The notes under the pieces are model-generated. The model had not been told where the DNA came from. It saw only the letters and a list, made by a program, of their open reading frames with translations, and made no database searches. From positions 1 to 64,000 of the forward strand of contig NZ_CBTJ020000055.1 in NCBI RefSeq assembly GCF_001051235.1: 64,000 bases of DNA, given 5' to 3'. The DNA is from Candidatus Competibacter denitrificans Run_A_D11. Its GTDB lineage: Bacteria > Pseudomonadota > Gammaproteobacteria > Competibacterales > Competibacteraceae. The translations under genes and the position numbers were made by a program. This document shows, piece by piece, positions 1 to 8,664 of the stretch; positions within the stretch are counted from its first letter, which is position 1; each line of letters starts with the position of its first letter.

Positions 1-1
1 A

Positions 2-73
2 TTGTTGACCATCCTCAATGCCATCCTCAAGACCAACTCCCCTTGGCAGCCTCCCGCAGAGTGCAGGCCATGA
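2..73 (+). mobile_element. C-terminal end of an IS110-type transposase (cut by window start)
   Basis: The first reading frame runs in from outside the window and stops with TGA at 71-73. Its visible residues, LLTILNAILKTNSPW followed by QPPAECRP, resemble the usual C-terminus of IS110/IS1111 transposases (Transposase_20 part), which commonly end with LLTILNAM...W. Only about 23 residues are visible, so subgroup and integrity cannot be judged. IS110 elements usually lack clear terminal inverted repeats, so the element boundary cannot be placed from this side. Confidence 0.6.
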
Positions 74-89
74 GATGACAACACAGTTG

Positions 90-108
90 CTCTCCCTCAA
101 AAGGAGAG
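90..108. repeat. Small CTCTCC/GGAGAG hairpin after the transposase
   Basis: CTCTCC (90-95) and GGAGAG (103-108) can pair around a 7-nt loop. The same pyrimidine/purine design appears at 15608-15640 and 60466-60501, each time just past the end of a gene. It may act as a terminator or be one of a dispersed family of intergenic hairpins. No strong T-tract follows here. Confidence 0.3.
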
Positions 109-140
109 GGGCGTTTCATCACAACCGGTAGTGCAGCGGG

Positions 141-290
141 TTACGGTTTAGTCCAGACACCGTTGCCGGTGGGGTGGTCATTCCGCCACTCGTCGTAGCG
201 CTCGCCGTTGAGAAAGGTCATGACACTTCGACCCTTTGGCTGGCCATTCTGGATTTCACCCTCGTAGCGTCCATTAGAATAGGTCAACAC
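141..290 (-). pseudogene. MORN-repeat protein fragment
   Basis: On the minus strand the frame from 290 to the TAA at 141-143 reads VLTYSNGRYEGEIQNGQPKG, then RSVMTFLNGERYDEWRNDHPTG and NGVWTKP. This is about two MORN units (Y.G......G.G...). The second unit has YDEW where YxGEW is usual, as if one glycine codon was lost. An in-frame TAG at 294-296 closes the frame upstream and no start codon with a ribosome site is visible. It is most likely the 3' remnant of a MORN-repeat protein cut by insertion or decay near the neighbouring IS110 end. Confidence 0.55.
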
Positions 291-404
291 ACCCTAAAAA
301 AGTACAGGTGATTCATTGTAAATGCAGTTTGATAGAAGGTTTGCAACATACAGCCTCCAAGGTTTTCAGGACGGTTCAATCTGGTATTTTTTACCTCAGA
401 ACCC

Positions 405-431
405 TATCATGACCAGTATCATGACTATAGT
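405..431 (+). promoter_or_regulatory. Candidate operator/promoter of the toxin-antitoxin operon
   Basis: TATCATGAC occurs twice, at 405-413 and 417-425, with 12-nt spacing. A -10-like TATAGT follows at 426-431, about 16 bases before the antitoxin ATG. Phd/YefM antitoxins normally bind repeats at their own promoter, so this is the most likely autoregulatory site. The repeat is seen directly; its function is inferred. Confidence 0.35.
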
Positions 432-446
432 TTTACAGAGGGCCGA

Positions 447-680
447 ATGATGAAGACCGTCTCCAAAGGGGTGCTCAAAGCAAAAATGCTGGCGTACTTT
501 CGGGAAATCGAAACTACTGGAGAAGCGTTGATTATCACCAGCAACGGGCAACCGGTGCTGAAAGTGATTCCCTATCAACCGGAAGCAACGGTAGAGGCCG
601 TGTTTGCCGATGTGCGCGGTCGCCTTCAAGAACATGGGGATTTACTGGAACCGACTCTGGCGGAATGGGGCGAGAGCTGA
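447..680 (+). CDS. Phd/YefM-family antitoxin
   Basis: This 77-residue protein has the Phd/YefM fold signature: an N-terminal beta-alpha segment (VSKGVLKAKMLAYFREIE) followed by GEALIITSNGQPVLKVIPY. This is the DNA-binding and dimerisation half of such antitoxins. The C-terminal third (EAVFADVRGRLQEHGDLL) is the helical tail expected to wrap the toxin. Two adjacent ATGs (447 and 450) are possible starts, both preceded by a purine-rich GAGGG. The stop codon overlaps the ATG of the next gene at 680 by one base (TGATG), so the two are translationally coupled. It should repress its own promoter and neutralise the PIN protein downstream. Confidence 0.85.
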   Translation: MMKTVSKGVLKAKMLAYFREIETTGEALIITSNGQPVLKVIPYQPEATVEAVFADVRGRLQEHGDLLEPTLAEWGES

Positions 681-1066
681 TGATCGTGCTGGACACGCAT
701 GTCCTGGTGTGGTGGACGCTTGATCCTGTCCGCCTCTCAGCAACGGCCAGGCATCTCTGCGACCAGATTCCGACGACCGGCGCGAAAGTCAGCACCATCT
801 CCCTGTGGGAAATCGGCATCAAAATTCAGCGCGGCCATCTGGACCTTGGCTTGAGTCTGGAAGCATATGTACAGCGGCTGCGGGCACTCAAGGGTTTGGA
901 ATTGGTTGCCGTCGATGTTGAACATTGGTTGACCAACCTGAATCTTTCCTGGGCGCACCGTGATCCGGCAGATCGCACTATCGTAGCCACTGCCCAGCGC
1001 CACGACTTACCGCTCATCAGCAAAGATGACGCGATCCAAGCCTTTTATTCCAAAACGGTCTGGTAG
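680..1066 (+). CDS. PIN-domain (VapC-like) toxin
   Basis: The product is a probable type II toxin-antitoxin ribonuclease of 128 residues. PIN-domain acidic residues are visible: Asp5 in MIVLDTH, Glu44 in SLWEIGIK, Asp95 and Asp98 in HRDPADRTIVA, and Asp116 in ISKDD. They would coordinate Mg2+ for single-strand RNA cleavage. I chose the ATG at 680, which overlaps the antitoxin stop, over an in-frame ATG at 665. The 680 start puts the first PIN beta strand at the N-terminus, as is usual in the family. The protein looks intact. The RNA target cannot be deduced. Confidence 0.85.
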   Translation: MIVLDTHVLVWWTLDPVRLSATARHLCDQIPTTGAKVSTISLWEIGIKIQRGHLDLGLSLEAYVQRLRALKGLELVAVDVEHWLTNLNLSWAHRDPADRTIVATAQRHDLPLISKDDAIQAFYSKTVW

Positions 1067-1120
1067 TCACAGGGCCTTTGTCCCGGAATTTCAGAAGCAT
1101 CAAAAACACGAGTTGACCTC

Positions 1121-2110
1121 ATGAAAATCGCCATCTTCAGCAGCAAATCCTACGACCGTCAGTCGCTGGAACGTTACAACATGCCGTTCGGCCACGAACT
1201 GACCTTTCTCGAACCGCGCCTGTCGCCGGAAACGGTGGCGCTGGGGCGCGGCTTTCCCGGTGTCTGTATCTTCGTCAACGACAACTGCAACGCCGAGGTG
1301 GTCGCCGACCTAGCCAAACACGGCACCAAAATCATCGCCACCCGCAGCGCCGGGTACAACCAAATCCACTTGGCGACGGCGAAACAGCATGGCGTCATGG
1401 TAGCCCGCGTCCCGGCCTATTCGCCCAACGCCGTCTCGGAATTTACCTTGGCCCTGATCCTGACCCTGGGGCGCAAAACCCACAAAGCCTACAACCGCAC
1501 CCGCGAATTCAATTTCGAGATCGCGGGCTTGGAAGGCTTCGAGTTGCGCGATAAAACGGTCGGCGTCTTCGGCACCGGCAAGATCGGCCAAATGGTGATC
1601 AAGAACCTCAGCGGCTTCGGCTGTCGGCTTCTGGCCTATGACAAGTATCCCAACGAGGCGGTGAAACAGTGGGCGACTTATGTGGACGGCCCGACCTTCG
1701 CCCGCGAATCCGACATCATCACCCTGCACTGCCCGCTGACCCCGGAAACCCAACACATCCTCAATCAGGAAACCATGCCGTATTTGAAGGACGGCGTATT
1801 CATCGTCAACACCAGCCGGGGCGCGCTACTCGATACCAACACCGTAATCAAGTTCCTGAAAAACGGTAAGATTGGAATGCTCGCCATTGACGTGTACGAG
1901 GAAGAAGCCGATTACTTCTACCGCGATCTTTCCGATAAAGTGCCGACCAACGACGAACTGGCCCGCCTGCTGACCTTTCCCAACGTGCTGGTGACATCGC
2001 ACATGGCCTTTCTGACGGATCATGCGCTGCGCAACATCGCTGAAACCACGCTGGGGAATTTCGCCGAGTTCGAAAAAACGGGGCAGTGTGCGAACGCGGT
2101 GAGCGAGTAG
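1121..2110 (+). CDS. ldhA: D-lactate dehydrogenase (fermentative, NAD-dependent)
   Basis: This 329-residue member of the D-2-hydroxyacid dehydrogenase family has the same length as E. coli LdhA and follows it throughout. The NAD-binding GTGKIG is at residues 151-156. The catalytic set is Arg233 (NTSRG), Glu262 (DVYEEE) and His294 (TSHMAFLT). The LdhA-type N-terminus contains CIFVNDN and RVPAYSPNAV. It should reduce pyruvate to D-lactate in the cytoplasm and re-oxidise NADH when respiration is limited. It lies 54 bases after the toxin gene and about 110 bases before ppgK on the same strand. Sharing a transcript with ppgK is possible but not shown. Confidence 0.9.
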   Translation: MKIAIFSSKSYDRQSLERYNMPFGHELTFLEPRLSPETVALGRGFPGVCIFVNDNCNAEVVADLAKHGTKIIATRSAGYNQIHLATAKQHGVMVARVPAYSPNAVSEFTLALILTLGRKTHKAYNRTREFNFEIAGLEGFELRDKTVGVFGTGKIGQMVIKNLSGFGCRLLAYDKYPNEAVKQWATYVDGPTFARESDIITLHCPLTPETQHILNQETMPYLKDGVFIVNTSRGALLDTNTVIKFLKNGKIGMLAIDVYEEEADYFYRDLSDKVPTNDELARLLTFPNVLVTSHMAFLTDHALRNIAETTLGNFAEFEKTGQCANAVSE

Positions 2111-2218
2111 CTAAAATCTGGCGTAGATCACACAGAAACGCACGATTAGCAGACCGTCCACAGCGGCCATCGTGCAGACGCCGCACCGATAGTTTTTCCA
2201 GGGGAGCAGAGGCAACGT

Positions 2219-2974
2219 ATGAAAATTTTGGGTATTGATGTCGGCGGTTCGGGGATCAAGGGTTCCGTGATCGAAACAGAGACCGGGGAACTCACCGGGG
2301 AACGGGTACGCATCGCCGCGCCCCGCCCCGCTACACCCGAAACCGTCGGCGTCACGATCCGAGCGCTGGCCGAACAACATCATTGGACGGGTCCTATCGG
2401 TATCGGCTTTCCCGCTGCTATCCAGCACGGCGTCGCCCGCACGGCAGCCAATATTGATGCGTCCTTTATCGGCCTGCCGGTCGGCGAGTATTTTTCAAAA
2501 CAAACCGGCTGCCCGGCTTATGTCGCCAACGATGCCGATGTTGCGGGCCTGGCCGAAATCCGATTCGGTGCCGGCCGGGGAGTCGCTGGCGTCGTGCTCA
2601 TCGTCACGATTGGCACGGGTCTTGGGACAGCGCTGTTTAGCGATGGCCACCTACTACCGAATACCGAATTGGGTCATATCCTGCTCGACAATGGCCAGGA
2701 AGCCGAACGCTATGCTTCCGAAGCCGTGCGCGACGCTCAGAATCTCAAGTGGACAGACTGGGGAAACCGTCTTAATCGCTATCTGCTCGCCATGGAGAAG
2801 CTGTTCTGGCCTGACTTGATCATACTAGGCGGCGGGGCCAGCAAAAAGCTATCAAAGTTCGCGGAGAAGATCAGCGTGCAAGCGCCCGTGGCCCCCGCGC
2901 AATTTCTCAATCAGGCTGGCATGATCGGGGCAGCGCTATTCGCCGAGGAACGACTGCGTGCCAGCATCGCCTAA
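2219..2974 (+). CDS. ppgK: Polyphosphate glucokinase (ROK family)
   Basis: The 251-residue protein begins with the phosphate-binding [11 protein letters not shown] of the ROK/hexokinase fold (residues 5-15). It also has [29 protein letters not shown] and the PpgK-type PNTELGH motif near residue 155, which separates polyphosphate glucokinases from ordinary ROK kinases. It should phosphorylate glucose with inorganic polyphosphate and possibly ATP, linking polyphosphate stores to glycolysis. The ATG at 2219 follows a good ribosome site (GGGGAGCAGAGG). Such a gene fits an organism that stores polyphosphate or glycogen, but it is also widespread elsewhere. Confidence 0.88.
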   Translation: MKILGIDVGGSGIKGSVIETETGELTGERVRIAAPRPATPETVGVTIRALAEQHHWTGPIGIGFPAAIQHGVARTAANIDASFIGLPVGEYFSKQTGCPAYVANDADVAGLAEIRFGAGRGVAGVVLIVTIGTGLGTALFSDGHLLPNTELGHILLDNGQEAERYASEAVRDAQNLKWTDWGNRLNRYLLAMEKLFWPDLIILGGGASKKLSKFAEKISVQAPVAPAQFLNQAGMIGAALFAEERLRASIA

Positions 2975-3192
2975 ATGTCATCTTGAGGGCATAGCATTCT
3001 TGTGACTGAATATGGAAAAGCTTATCACCCGTATACGGTGCTATTCCCGCCCTCTTCTTCCTGGCGCGTGCCTGATATAAATTAGCTAACGATAGTTTAG
3101 ATAAAATAAATTGGATTCAACCCATAGCCACCATCTATGATTGGGTCATCAACTTCATCAAGCCACCATTCATCTGCAACAGGAGACTACGT

Positions 3193-3756
3193 ATGTCCTT
3201 GATCAACACTCAGATCAAACCTTTCAAGGCTCAGGCTTACCAGAACGGCAAGTTCATCGAAGTCACCGACCAGTCACTCAAAGGCAAGTGGTCAGTGGTT
3301 GTGTTCTATCCGGCCGACTTCACCTTCATCTGCCCGACCGAGCTGGAAGATTTGGCCGACAAGTACGAAGAGTTCAAGAAGCTGGGCGTCGAGGTTTATT
3401 CTGTTTCCACCGATACCCATTTCTCGCACAAAGCTTGGGCCGATACCTCGCCGGCGATCAAGAAGGTTAATTACGTGATGATCGGTGATCCCACCGGCAC
3501 CATGACCCGCAACTTCGACGTGATGATCGAGGAAGAAGGACTGGCCCTGCGTGGGACCTTCGTCATCAACCCGGAAGGCCAGATCAAGGTTTGCGAAATC
3601 CATGATCTGGGGATCGGCCGCGATGCGTCCGAACTGCTGCGTAAGGTCAAAGCCGCGCAATACGTCGCTAGCCATCCGGGCGAAGTCTGCCCGGCCAAGT
3701 GGAAGGAAGGCGAAAAAACCCTCAAGCCCTCGCTGGATCTGGTCGGTAAGATCTAA
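3193..3756 (+). CDS. ahpC: Alkyl hydroperoxide reductase, peroxiredoxin subunit
   Basis: This 187-residue typical 2-Cys peroxiredoxin is the length of enterobacterial AhpC. The peroxidatic Cys47 lies in [13 protein letters not shown] and the resolving Cys166 in GEVCPAKW. It reduces H2O2, organic peroxides and peroxynitrite in the cytoplasm and is recycled by AhpF, encoded just downstream. A clear ribosome site (AGGAGA) precedes the ATG. The 120 bases upstream are AT-rich (about 3070-3115) and probably hold the promoter; I could not make out a convincing OxyR site. A strong hairpin cluster separates it from ahpF, so ahpC is probably made in excess of ahpF. Confidence 0.96.
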   Translation: MSLINTQIKPFKAQAYQNGKFIEVTDQSLKGKWSVVVFYPADFTFICPTELEDLADKYEEFKKLGVEVYSVSTDTHFSHKAWADTSPAIKKVNYVMIGDPTGTMTRNFDVMIEEEGLALRGTFVINPEGQIKVCEIHDLGIGRDASELLRKVKAAQYVASHPGEVCPAKWKEGEKTLKPSLDLVGKI

Positions 3757-3776
3757 GCAACGGACTCCGGCATCAC

Positions 3777-3846
3777 GGCGCACGCGCAGCGTGCGCCTCA
3801 ACCGGACGGTGCCAGGGCGACGACGCCCTCCCGTTCGGTTTTTTTT
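3777..3846 (+). terminator. Two hairpins ending in a T-tract between ahpC and ahpF
   Basis: The first hairpin is a perfect 9-bp stem with a 3-nt loop (GGCGCACGC, GCA, GCGTGCGCC; 3777-3797). The second, at 3799-3840, pairs AACCGGACGG with CCGTTCGGTT with one mismatch and contains an inner AGGGCG/CGCCCT stem. A run of eight T residues (3839-3846) follows. This is a textbook rho-independent terminator placed between ahpC and ahpF, 30 bases before ahpF. It implies attenuation or mRNA 3'-end stabilisation favouring AhpC. Confidence 0.85.
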
Positions 3847-3876
3847 GAGCTGTTTTTTTGATAAGGAACCCTTCCG

Positions 3877-5442
3877 ATGTTAGATGACGATCTCAAAACC
3901 CAATTAGCCGCTTATCTGGAGCGCGTTACTCGGCCGTTCGAACTGGTGGCTTCGCTTGACGGCAGTGAAAAATCCGAGGAACTGCGCACCCTGCTCGCAC
4001 AAATCGCGGCCATGAGCGACAAGATTACGCTCAGAACCGATGGGGCCGACGCACGTAAACCGTCCTTTAGCATCAACCACAGCGACAGTGATATGAAGCT
4101 GCACTTCGCTGCGATTCCGCTGGGCCACGAATTCACCTCATTGGTACTGGCCTTACTGTGGACTGGCGGCCATCCGCCCAAGGTTGAGCCAGAGGTGATC
4201 GAACAGATCAAGAGCTTGGACGCTGATCTCGATTTCGAGGTCTATATCTCCCTCTCCTGCCATAACTGCCCCGATGTGGTGCAGGCGCTGACCCTGATGG
4301 CGGTGAATAACCCACGGGTGAAAGCGACCGTCATCGACGGTGGCCTGTATCAGAACGAAATCGAAGACCGCCAGATCATGGGCGTGCCGACCGTGTTCCT
4401 GAATGGCGAGTATTTCGGTTCCGGCCGGATGAACGTCGAGGAGATCATTGCCAAAGTCGATAGCGGCGCAGCAAAGCGTGACGCCGCGAAACTCAACGCC
4501 AAGGCTCCCTATGAGGTCTTGATCGTCGGTGGTGGTCCGGCAGGTGCAGCGGCGGCGGTCTATGCAGCACGCAAAGGCATTCGTACCGGTGTGGTGGCGG
4601 AACGCTTCGGCGGCCAGGTACTTGATACCCTAGCCATTGAGAACTACCCCGGCATGCCCGAAACCGATGGCCCGAAATACGCCGCCGGTCTGGAACAGCA
4701 TGTGCGGGCCTACGACGTTGAAATCATGAATCTGCAACGAGTTGAGCAACTGATTCCCGCCGCTCAACCCGGCGGCCTGATCGAAGTCAAGCTGGCCAAC
4801 GGAGCCTCGCTGAAAAGCCGTACCGTGATCCTGACCACCGGCGCACGCTGGCGCAACGTCAATGTTCCCGGTGAACAGGAGTATAAGACCAAGGGTGTGG
4901 CGTATTGCCCGCACTGCGACGGCCCGCTGTTCAAGGGCAAGGATGTGGCGGTGATCGGCGGCGGCAATTCCGGCATTGAGGCAGCCATCGATCTGGCTGG
5001 CGTCGTCAAGCACGTCACCGTGCTGGAGTTTATGCCCGAACTGAAAGCCGATGCCGTACTGGTGAAAAAGCTCTACAGCATGTCCAACGTGACCGTACAT
5101 ACCAACGCCCAGACCACCGAAATCACCGGCGCGGGCGGTAAGGTAAACGGTATCGTTTTCAAGCAGCGGGAACGTGGTGACACTCAGCAGGTGCCCCTGG
5201 AAGGCGTCTTCGTTCAGATCGGTTTGATCCCTAATACCGAATGGCTTAAGGGGACCATGGAATTAAGCAAGTTCGGGGAAATCGTGGTCGATGCACGCGG
5301 CACCACCAACGTGCCGGGCGTGTTTGCGGCGGGCGATTGCACCACGGTGCCGTTCAAGCAGATCGTCATTGCCGCAGGTGATGGGGCAAAAGCGGCCCTC
5401 AGCGCCTTCGATTACCTGATTCGCACCCCAGCGGCGAGCTGA
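3877..5442 (+). CDS. ahpF: Alkyl hydroperoxide reductase, flavoprotein subunit
   Basis: The 521-residue protein has the AhpF layout: an N-terminal double thioredoxin fold with redox pair Cys128/Cys131 (SCHNC), then a thioredoxin-reductase-like FAD/NAD(P) domain. That domain shows GGGPAGAA near 218, the second nucleotide site [10 protein letters not shown], and the disulfide Cys344/Cys347 (CPHC). The C-terminal FAD motif GVFAAGDCT is present. Electrons pass from NADH through FAD and the two disulfides to AhpC. The cysteine positions match E. coli AhpF within one residue. The ATG is preceded by AAGGAA. Confidence 0.96.
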   Translation: MLDDDLKTQLAAYLERVTRPFELVASLDGSEKSEELRTLLAQIAAMSDKITLRTDGADARKPSFSINHSDSDMKLHFAAIPLGHEFTSLVLALLWTGGHPPKVEPEVIEQIKSLDADLDFEVYISLSCHNCPDVVQALTLMAVNNPRVKATVIDGGLYQNEIEDRQIMGVPTVFLNGEYFGSGRMNVEEIIAKVDSGAAKRDAAKLNAKAPYEVLIVGGGPAGAAAAVYAARKGIRTGVVAERFGGQVLDTLAIENYPGMPETDGPKYAAGLEQHVRAYDVEIMNLQRVEQLIPAAQPGGLIEVKLANGASLKSRTVILTTGARWRNVNVPGEQEYKTKGVAYCPHCDGPLFKGKDVAVIGGGNSGIEAAIDLAGVVKHVTVLEFMPELKADAVLVKKLYSMSNVTVHTNAQTTEITGAGGKVNGIVFKQRERGDTQQVPLEGVFVQIGLIPNTEWLKGTMELSKFGEIVVDARGTTNVPGVFAAGDCTTVPFKQIVIAAGDGAKAALSAFDYLIRTPAAS

Positions 5443-5466
5443 GTGCCAGCTAGCGGAGTGGAGGAT

Positions 5467-5856
5467 TCAAGCGCTCAGAACTTCACGCAGTTTATCCAGC
5501 CGGATCGGCTTGATCAGCGTGATCACCGAACGCAGACCCTTGAACTCCGCCAGCAGGCGCGCGTCCTTGGCGTAATCGGGATTGTAGCCGGTCATGATGA
5601 TCAGGTTGGCATCGTACTGTTGTTCCATCAGCCACAGCACCAGCTCGTTGCCGTCCATCTCTGGCATCACCATATCCATCGCAATGGTGGTTGGCCGCAT
5701 TTCATGGTAGGCCGCTTGGAAAGCACGACCGTCAGTCGTCACCTGCACCTCGTAGCCAAGGCCGGTGGCAACTTTGCGGACAAATTCACCAATTTCAGGC
5801 TCATCGTCAATGACCAGCAGACGTTTCTCGCTCATCAGTTCTCGCTTGGGCTTCAT
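5467..5856 (-). CDS. Single-domain (REC-only) response regulator
   Basis: The protein is a 129-residue CheY-like receiver domain with no output domain. The acidic pocket Asp17/Asp18 (VIDDEP), phospho-acceptor Asp61 (AMDMVMP) and the conserved Lys in LIKPI are all present. The start at 5856 overlaps the stop of the upstream acetyltransferase gene by four bases (ATGA), which supports it and implies translational coupling. A start at the internal Met8 is possible. It might signal through protein contact, perhaps with PatZ. No kinase lies nearby. Confidence 0.85.
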   Translation of the reverse strand: MKPKRELMSEKRLLVIDDEPEIGEFVRKVATGLGYEVQVTTDGRAFQAAYHEMRPTTIAMDMVMPEMDGNELVLWLMEQQYDANLIIMTGYNPDYAKDARLLAEFKGLRSVITLIKPIRLDKLREVLSA

Positions 5857-8501
5857 CCGGCCGAAGAGCCGATATCATGGAGTTTCAGAATAACATGGTA
5901 CAAGCTGGTATCGTCGGTGTCGGCAAGGATGGCAAAGCCTAACGCCTGGTTCAATTGGAGCATCGGCTTGTTTTCCTTGAGCACTTCCCCATAAATCTCC
6001 CCGATTCCCCTTGTACGGGCATAGTCAATCATCCGGCGCATCAGTCGGTTGCCGAGTCCAAAACCGATCAGCGCCCGATCCACCAAGATGGAATACTCGG
6101 CGCGATCATTATTCGGGTCGGCGCTCAAATTGACGATGGCATAAATTTCGGCTTTACCGGGCAAACCTGGGCCGGCGGCCACCAACGCGATTTCCCGGTC
6201 ATAGTCGATCTGGGTGAGACCGGCGGCCATTTCGTGGGAAAGTTCGCGGATCGGCTGAAAAAACCGGCGGCGCAAGTCTTCGGGGGAAGCCCGCGAGACC
6301 AGCGCATGGAGCGCTGGCTCGTCCTCCGGCAAAACCGGCCGCAGCCACATCTCCCGACCGTTCGCCAGGCTGAGAGCCTCCTCCAGTTCCTTGGGATAGG
6401 GGCGGATCGCCAAGCGCTGCGCCGGGCCTGAAGTGCTGGTGACAGGCGTCAGTTGTACCCTGGCATCAAGCGCCACCACGCCTTGCGCATTGACCCACAG
6501 CGGGTTGATGTGCAATTCGGTCAACTCGTCCAAATCGACCACCATCTGCGAAATCTTGACCAGGGTCAGCGCCAGCGCGTTGAGATCGGCCCGGCGCAGG
6601 AGACTGTAACGTAGCCGCTTGTAAATACGAGTCTGCCCCATAATCTCGCGGGCCAGATGCAGGTTGATCGGTGGCAAACCGCAGGTGAAATCGTCGATAG
6701 TATCCGCCTCAGTGCCACCTTGCCCGAAATAGATCACCGGTCCAAAACCCCCACCGGGGCGGACGCCCAAGGCTATCTCGTAGGCGCCATCTCGTGGCAC
6801 CATCGGTTGCAGCACAAAGCCATCAAACCGCGCCGCCGGCGCTACCGTGCGCAAGCGCATCAGCATTGCAGTGGCCGTTTGTTGCACCACTTCTGGGCTG
6901 ATCAAATAGCGCGCGACTCCACCAATCTGCGACTTGTTGACGACATCGGGTGAGATGATTTTCAGAGCCACCGCCTGATCCAGGCGAGCAGCGATCTCGG
7001 CCGCTTCATTCGGTGAGCGCGCGGTCAGGGTCTCGACCACCGGAATGCCGTAGGCGCCCAACAGTTGCATTGCTTCGTATTCGTTGAGCTGGTGGCGACC
7101 ACCGGCCAGCGCTTTGGCGATAATGGTTTTCGCCAGCGCAACATCCGCAGTAAATTCTTCCGGCAACGAGGGCGGTGTCTCCATCAACAACGCCTGGTTG
7201 CGCTTGTACTGGACGATGCGCATGAAGGCTCGTACCGCATCGCCGGCCATTTCATAGGTCGGTATTTTTCGCCCCAACCGCTGCCGAGCTTCGGCACCCG
7301 TGAGCGAACCGGGGAAGCTGGCGATAACACAGCGGTGGCTGGTCAGTCGCTGGAGCAGAGCCTCGGCGACTGCTGTGGTATCACCGAATGTGCTGGGGGT
7401 TTTAATGACCAGCACACCATCGACGCCGGGGTCGGCAAATAGCAAATCCAGAGCTTTCCCATAAGTCTTTTCATCGGCCTGATCGCCAAGATCCAGTGGA
7501 TTGGGCGAGGTGTTCGGTTCAATGAGGCTTTCCAGGCCACGTTGGGTCGCTTCGGAAAACTGTGCCAAGCGCCCGCCGAAATCATAGAGAATATCGGTGG
7601 CCAGCAAGCTCATGCTCGCGCTATTGCCGATGATTGCTAGCCGGTCGCTATTCACCAATCTGGCGGCCTTGAGCACCTCGACCATCCGCAAGAGTTCATC
7701 GCTATCATCCACGCGCAACAGCCCGGCGCGGCGGAACGCAGCCGCGTAAACCGTATCGTCGGGAGTATCGGGAAAGCGGCGCGGCTTGAGCACGATCACT
7801 GGTTTAACGCGCGCCGCCCGCCGGGCCGCCGACATGAATTTCCGGGCATCACCAATGTGTTCTAGATAAAGCAGGATAGCCCGCACCCGGTAATCACCCG
7901 CCAGATAATCGAGGATATCGGCTAAATCGACATCCAGGCCGTCGCCCAAATGAATCAGATGGCTAAAACCAAAGCCATAGTGGTTGCCGATATCGACAGC
8001 GGTCTGTCCAATAGTGCCGGATTCGGTAACGAACGCGATTTGACCAGGCAACAGCCGCTGGTGATTGAGGCTGGCGTTGAGGTTGGCCAGCGGCACGTTA
8101 TAGCCCTGAGAATTAGGCCCCAGTACCCGCAACAGGTAGGGTTTGGCGGCATCCAGCACGGCTTGGCACAAGGCTGCGCGTTCTTTTTCCGCAAGATCAC
8201 GCGCATCGCTGTAAATAACTGCCGCACGCGCCCCACGCTTACCCAGTTGCTCAATCAACGGCGGAATCTTTGGCAAGGGTCGGGTGATGATGGCCAGGGC
8301 CGGTGGAACCGGCAAGTCGGCAATATCGCGATAAGCCAACGCACCTTCCAAGGCCCAACGCTTGGGGTCAACTGGCATGATCGGCCCTTTGAAACCCCCG
8401 CGCATCAGATTGCGGGCGATGATGATCTCGGCATCACCACCGTCGCCGATCAGCGCAATGGCATTCGGCTTAAAAAGATAATCCAGGTTGCGAATGGTCA
8501 T
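5853..8501 (-). CDS. patZ: GNAT protein lysine acetyltransferase with ADP-forming acyl-CoA synthetase-like region
   Basis: At 882 residues it is almost the length of E. coli PatZ/YfiQ (886). The N-terminal half is an NDP-forming acyl-CoA synthetase-like region with CoA-binding, succinyl-CoA-ligase-like and ATP-grasp parts (LFKPNAIALIGDGG at the start; VALKIISPDVVNKSQIGGV in the ATP-grasp part). The last 160 residues are a GNAT domain (WLRPVLPEDEPALHALV ... DRALIGFGLGNRLM) with the acetyl-CoA pyrophosphate loop. In enterobacteria this family acetylates lysines of acetyl-CoA synthetase and other metabolic enzymes. Here it is the first gene of a two-gene unit with the receiver protein at 5467. 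Confidence 0.88.
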   Translation of the reverse strand: MTIRNLDYLFKPNAIALIGDGGDAEIIIARNLMRGGFKGPIMPVDPKRWALEGALAYRDIADLPVPPALAIITRPLPKIPPLIEQLGKRGARAAVIYSDARDLAEKERAALCQAVLDAAKPYLLRVLGPNSQGYNVPLANLNASLNHQRLLPGQIAFVTESGTIGQTAVDIGNHYGFGFSHLIHLGDGLDVDLADILDYLAGDYRVRAILLYLEHIGDARKFMSAARRAARVKPVIVLKPRRFPDTPDDTVYAAAFRRAGLLRVDDSDELLRMVEVLKAARLVNSDRLAIIGNSASMSLLATDILYDFGGRLAQFSEATQRGLESLIEPNTSPNPLDLGDQADEKTYGKALDLLFADPGVDGVLVIKTPSTFGDTTAVAEALLQRLTSHRCVIASFPGSLTGAEARQRLGRKIPTYEMAGDAVRAFMRIVQYKRNQALLMETPPSLPEEFTADVALAKTIIAKALAGGRHQLNEYEAMQLLGAYGIPVVETLTARSPNEAAEIAARLDQAVALKIISPDVVNKSQIGGVARYLISPEVVQQTATAMLMRLRTVAPAARFDGFVLQPMVPRDGAYEIALGVRPGGGFGPVIYFGQGGTEADTIDDFTCGLPPINLHLAREIMGQTRIYKRLRYSLLRRADLNALALTLVKISQMVVDLDELTELHINPLWVNAQGVVALDARVQLTPVTSTSGPAQRLAIRPYPKELEEALSLANGREMWLRPVLPEDEPALHALVSRASPEDLRRRFFQPIRELSHEMAAGLTQIDYDREIALVAAGPGLPGKAEIYAIVNLSADPNNDRAEYSILVDRALIGFGLGNRLMRRMIDYARTRGIGEIYGEVLKENKPMLQLNQALGFAILADTDDTSLYHVILKLHDIGSSAG

Positions 8502-8558
8502 GAACAGCGACTGGTTCCGTTCGAGCTAGGCAGGCCGACGAATTAAGATAAGACGAGG

Positions 8559-8593
8559 CTGTTGGAAAGATACTATAACAGCCCTTCCAACAG
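8559..8593. promoter_or_regulatory. Inverted repeat upstream of patZ
   Basis: CTGTTGGAA (8559-8567) and TTCCAACAG (8585-8593) are perfect 9-bp arms around 17 bases. On the minus strand the spacer holds TATAGTAT, which resembles a -10 element reading toward patZ. It could be a repressor or activator site on the patZ promoter, or a weak terminator for the 8665-10764 gene. No T-tract is seen, so I favour a regulatory role. Confidence 0.35.
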
Positions 8594-8664
8594 AGCGGGA
8601 ATTTCCCACGCGCGGCGACCATAACGCCGATCCAGGCCCCTAGCGACGATACCGATGATCATTT

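Noticed and set aside
3070..3115. OxyR operator upstream of ahpC
   Set aside because: The region is AT-rich with ATAG-like words, but I could not fit four spaced half-sites, so it was not listed.
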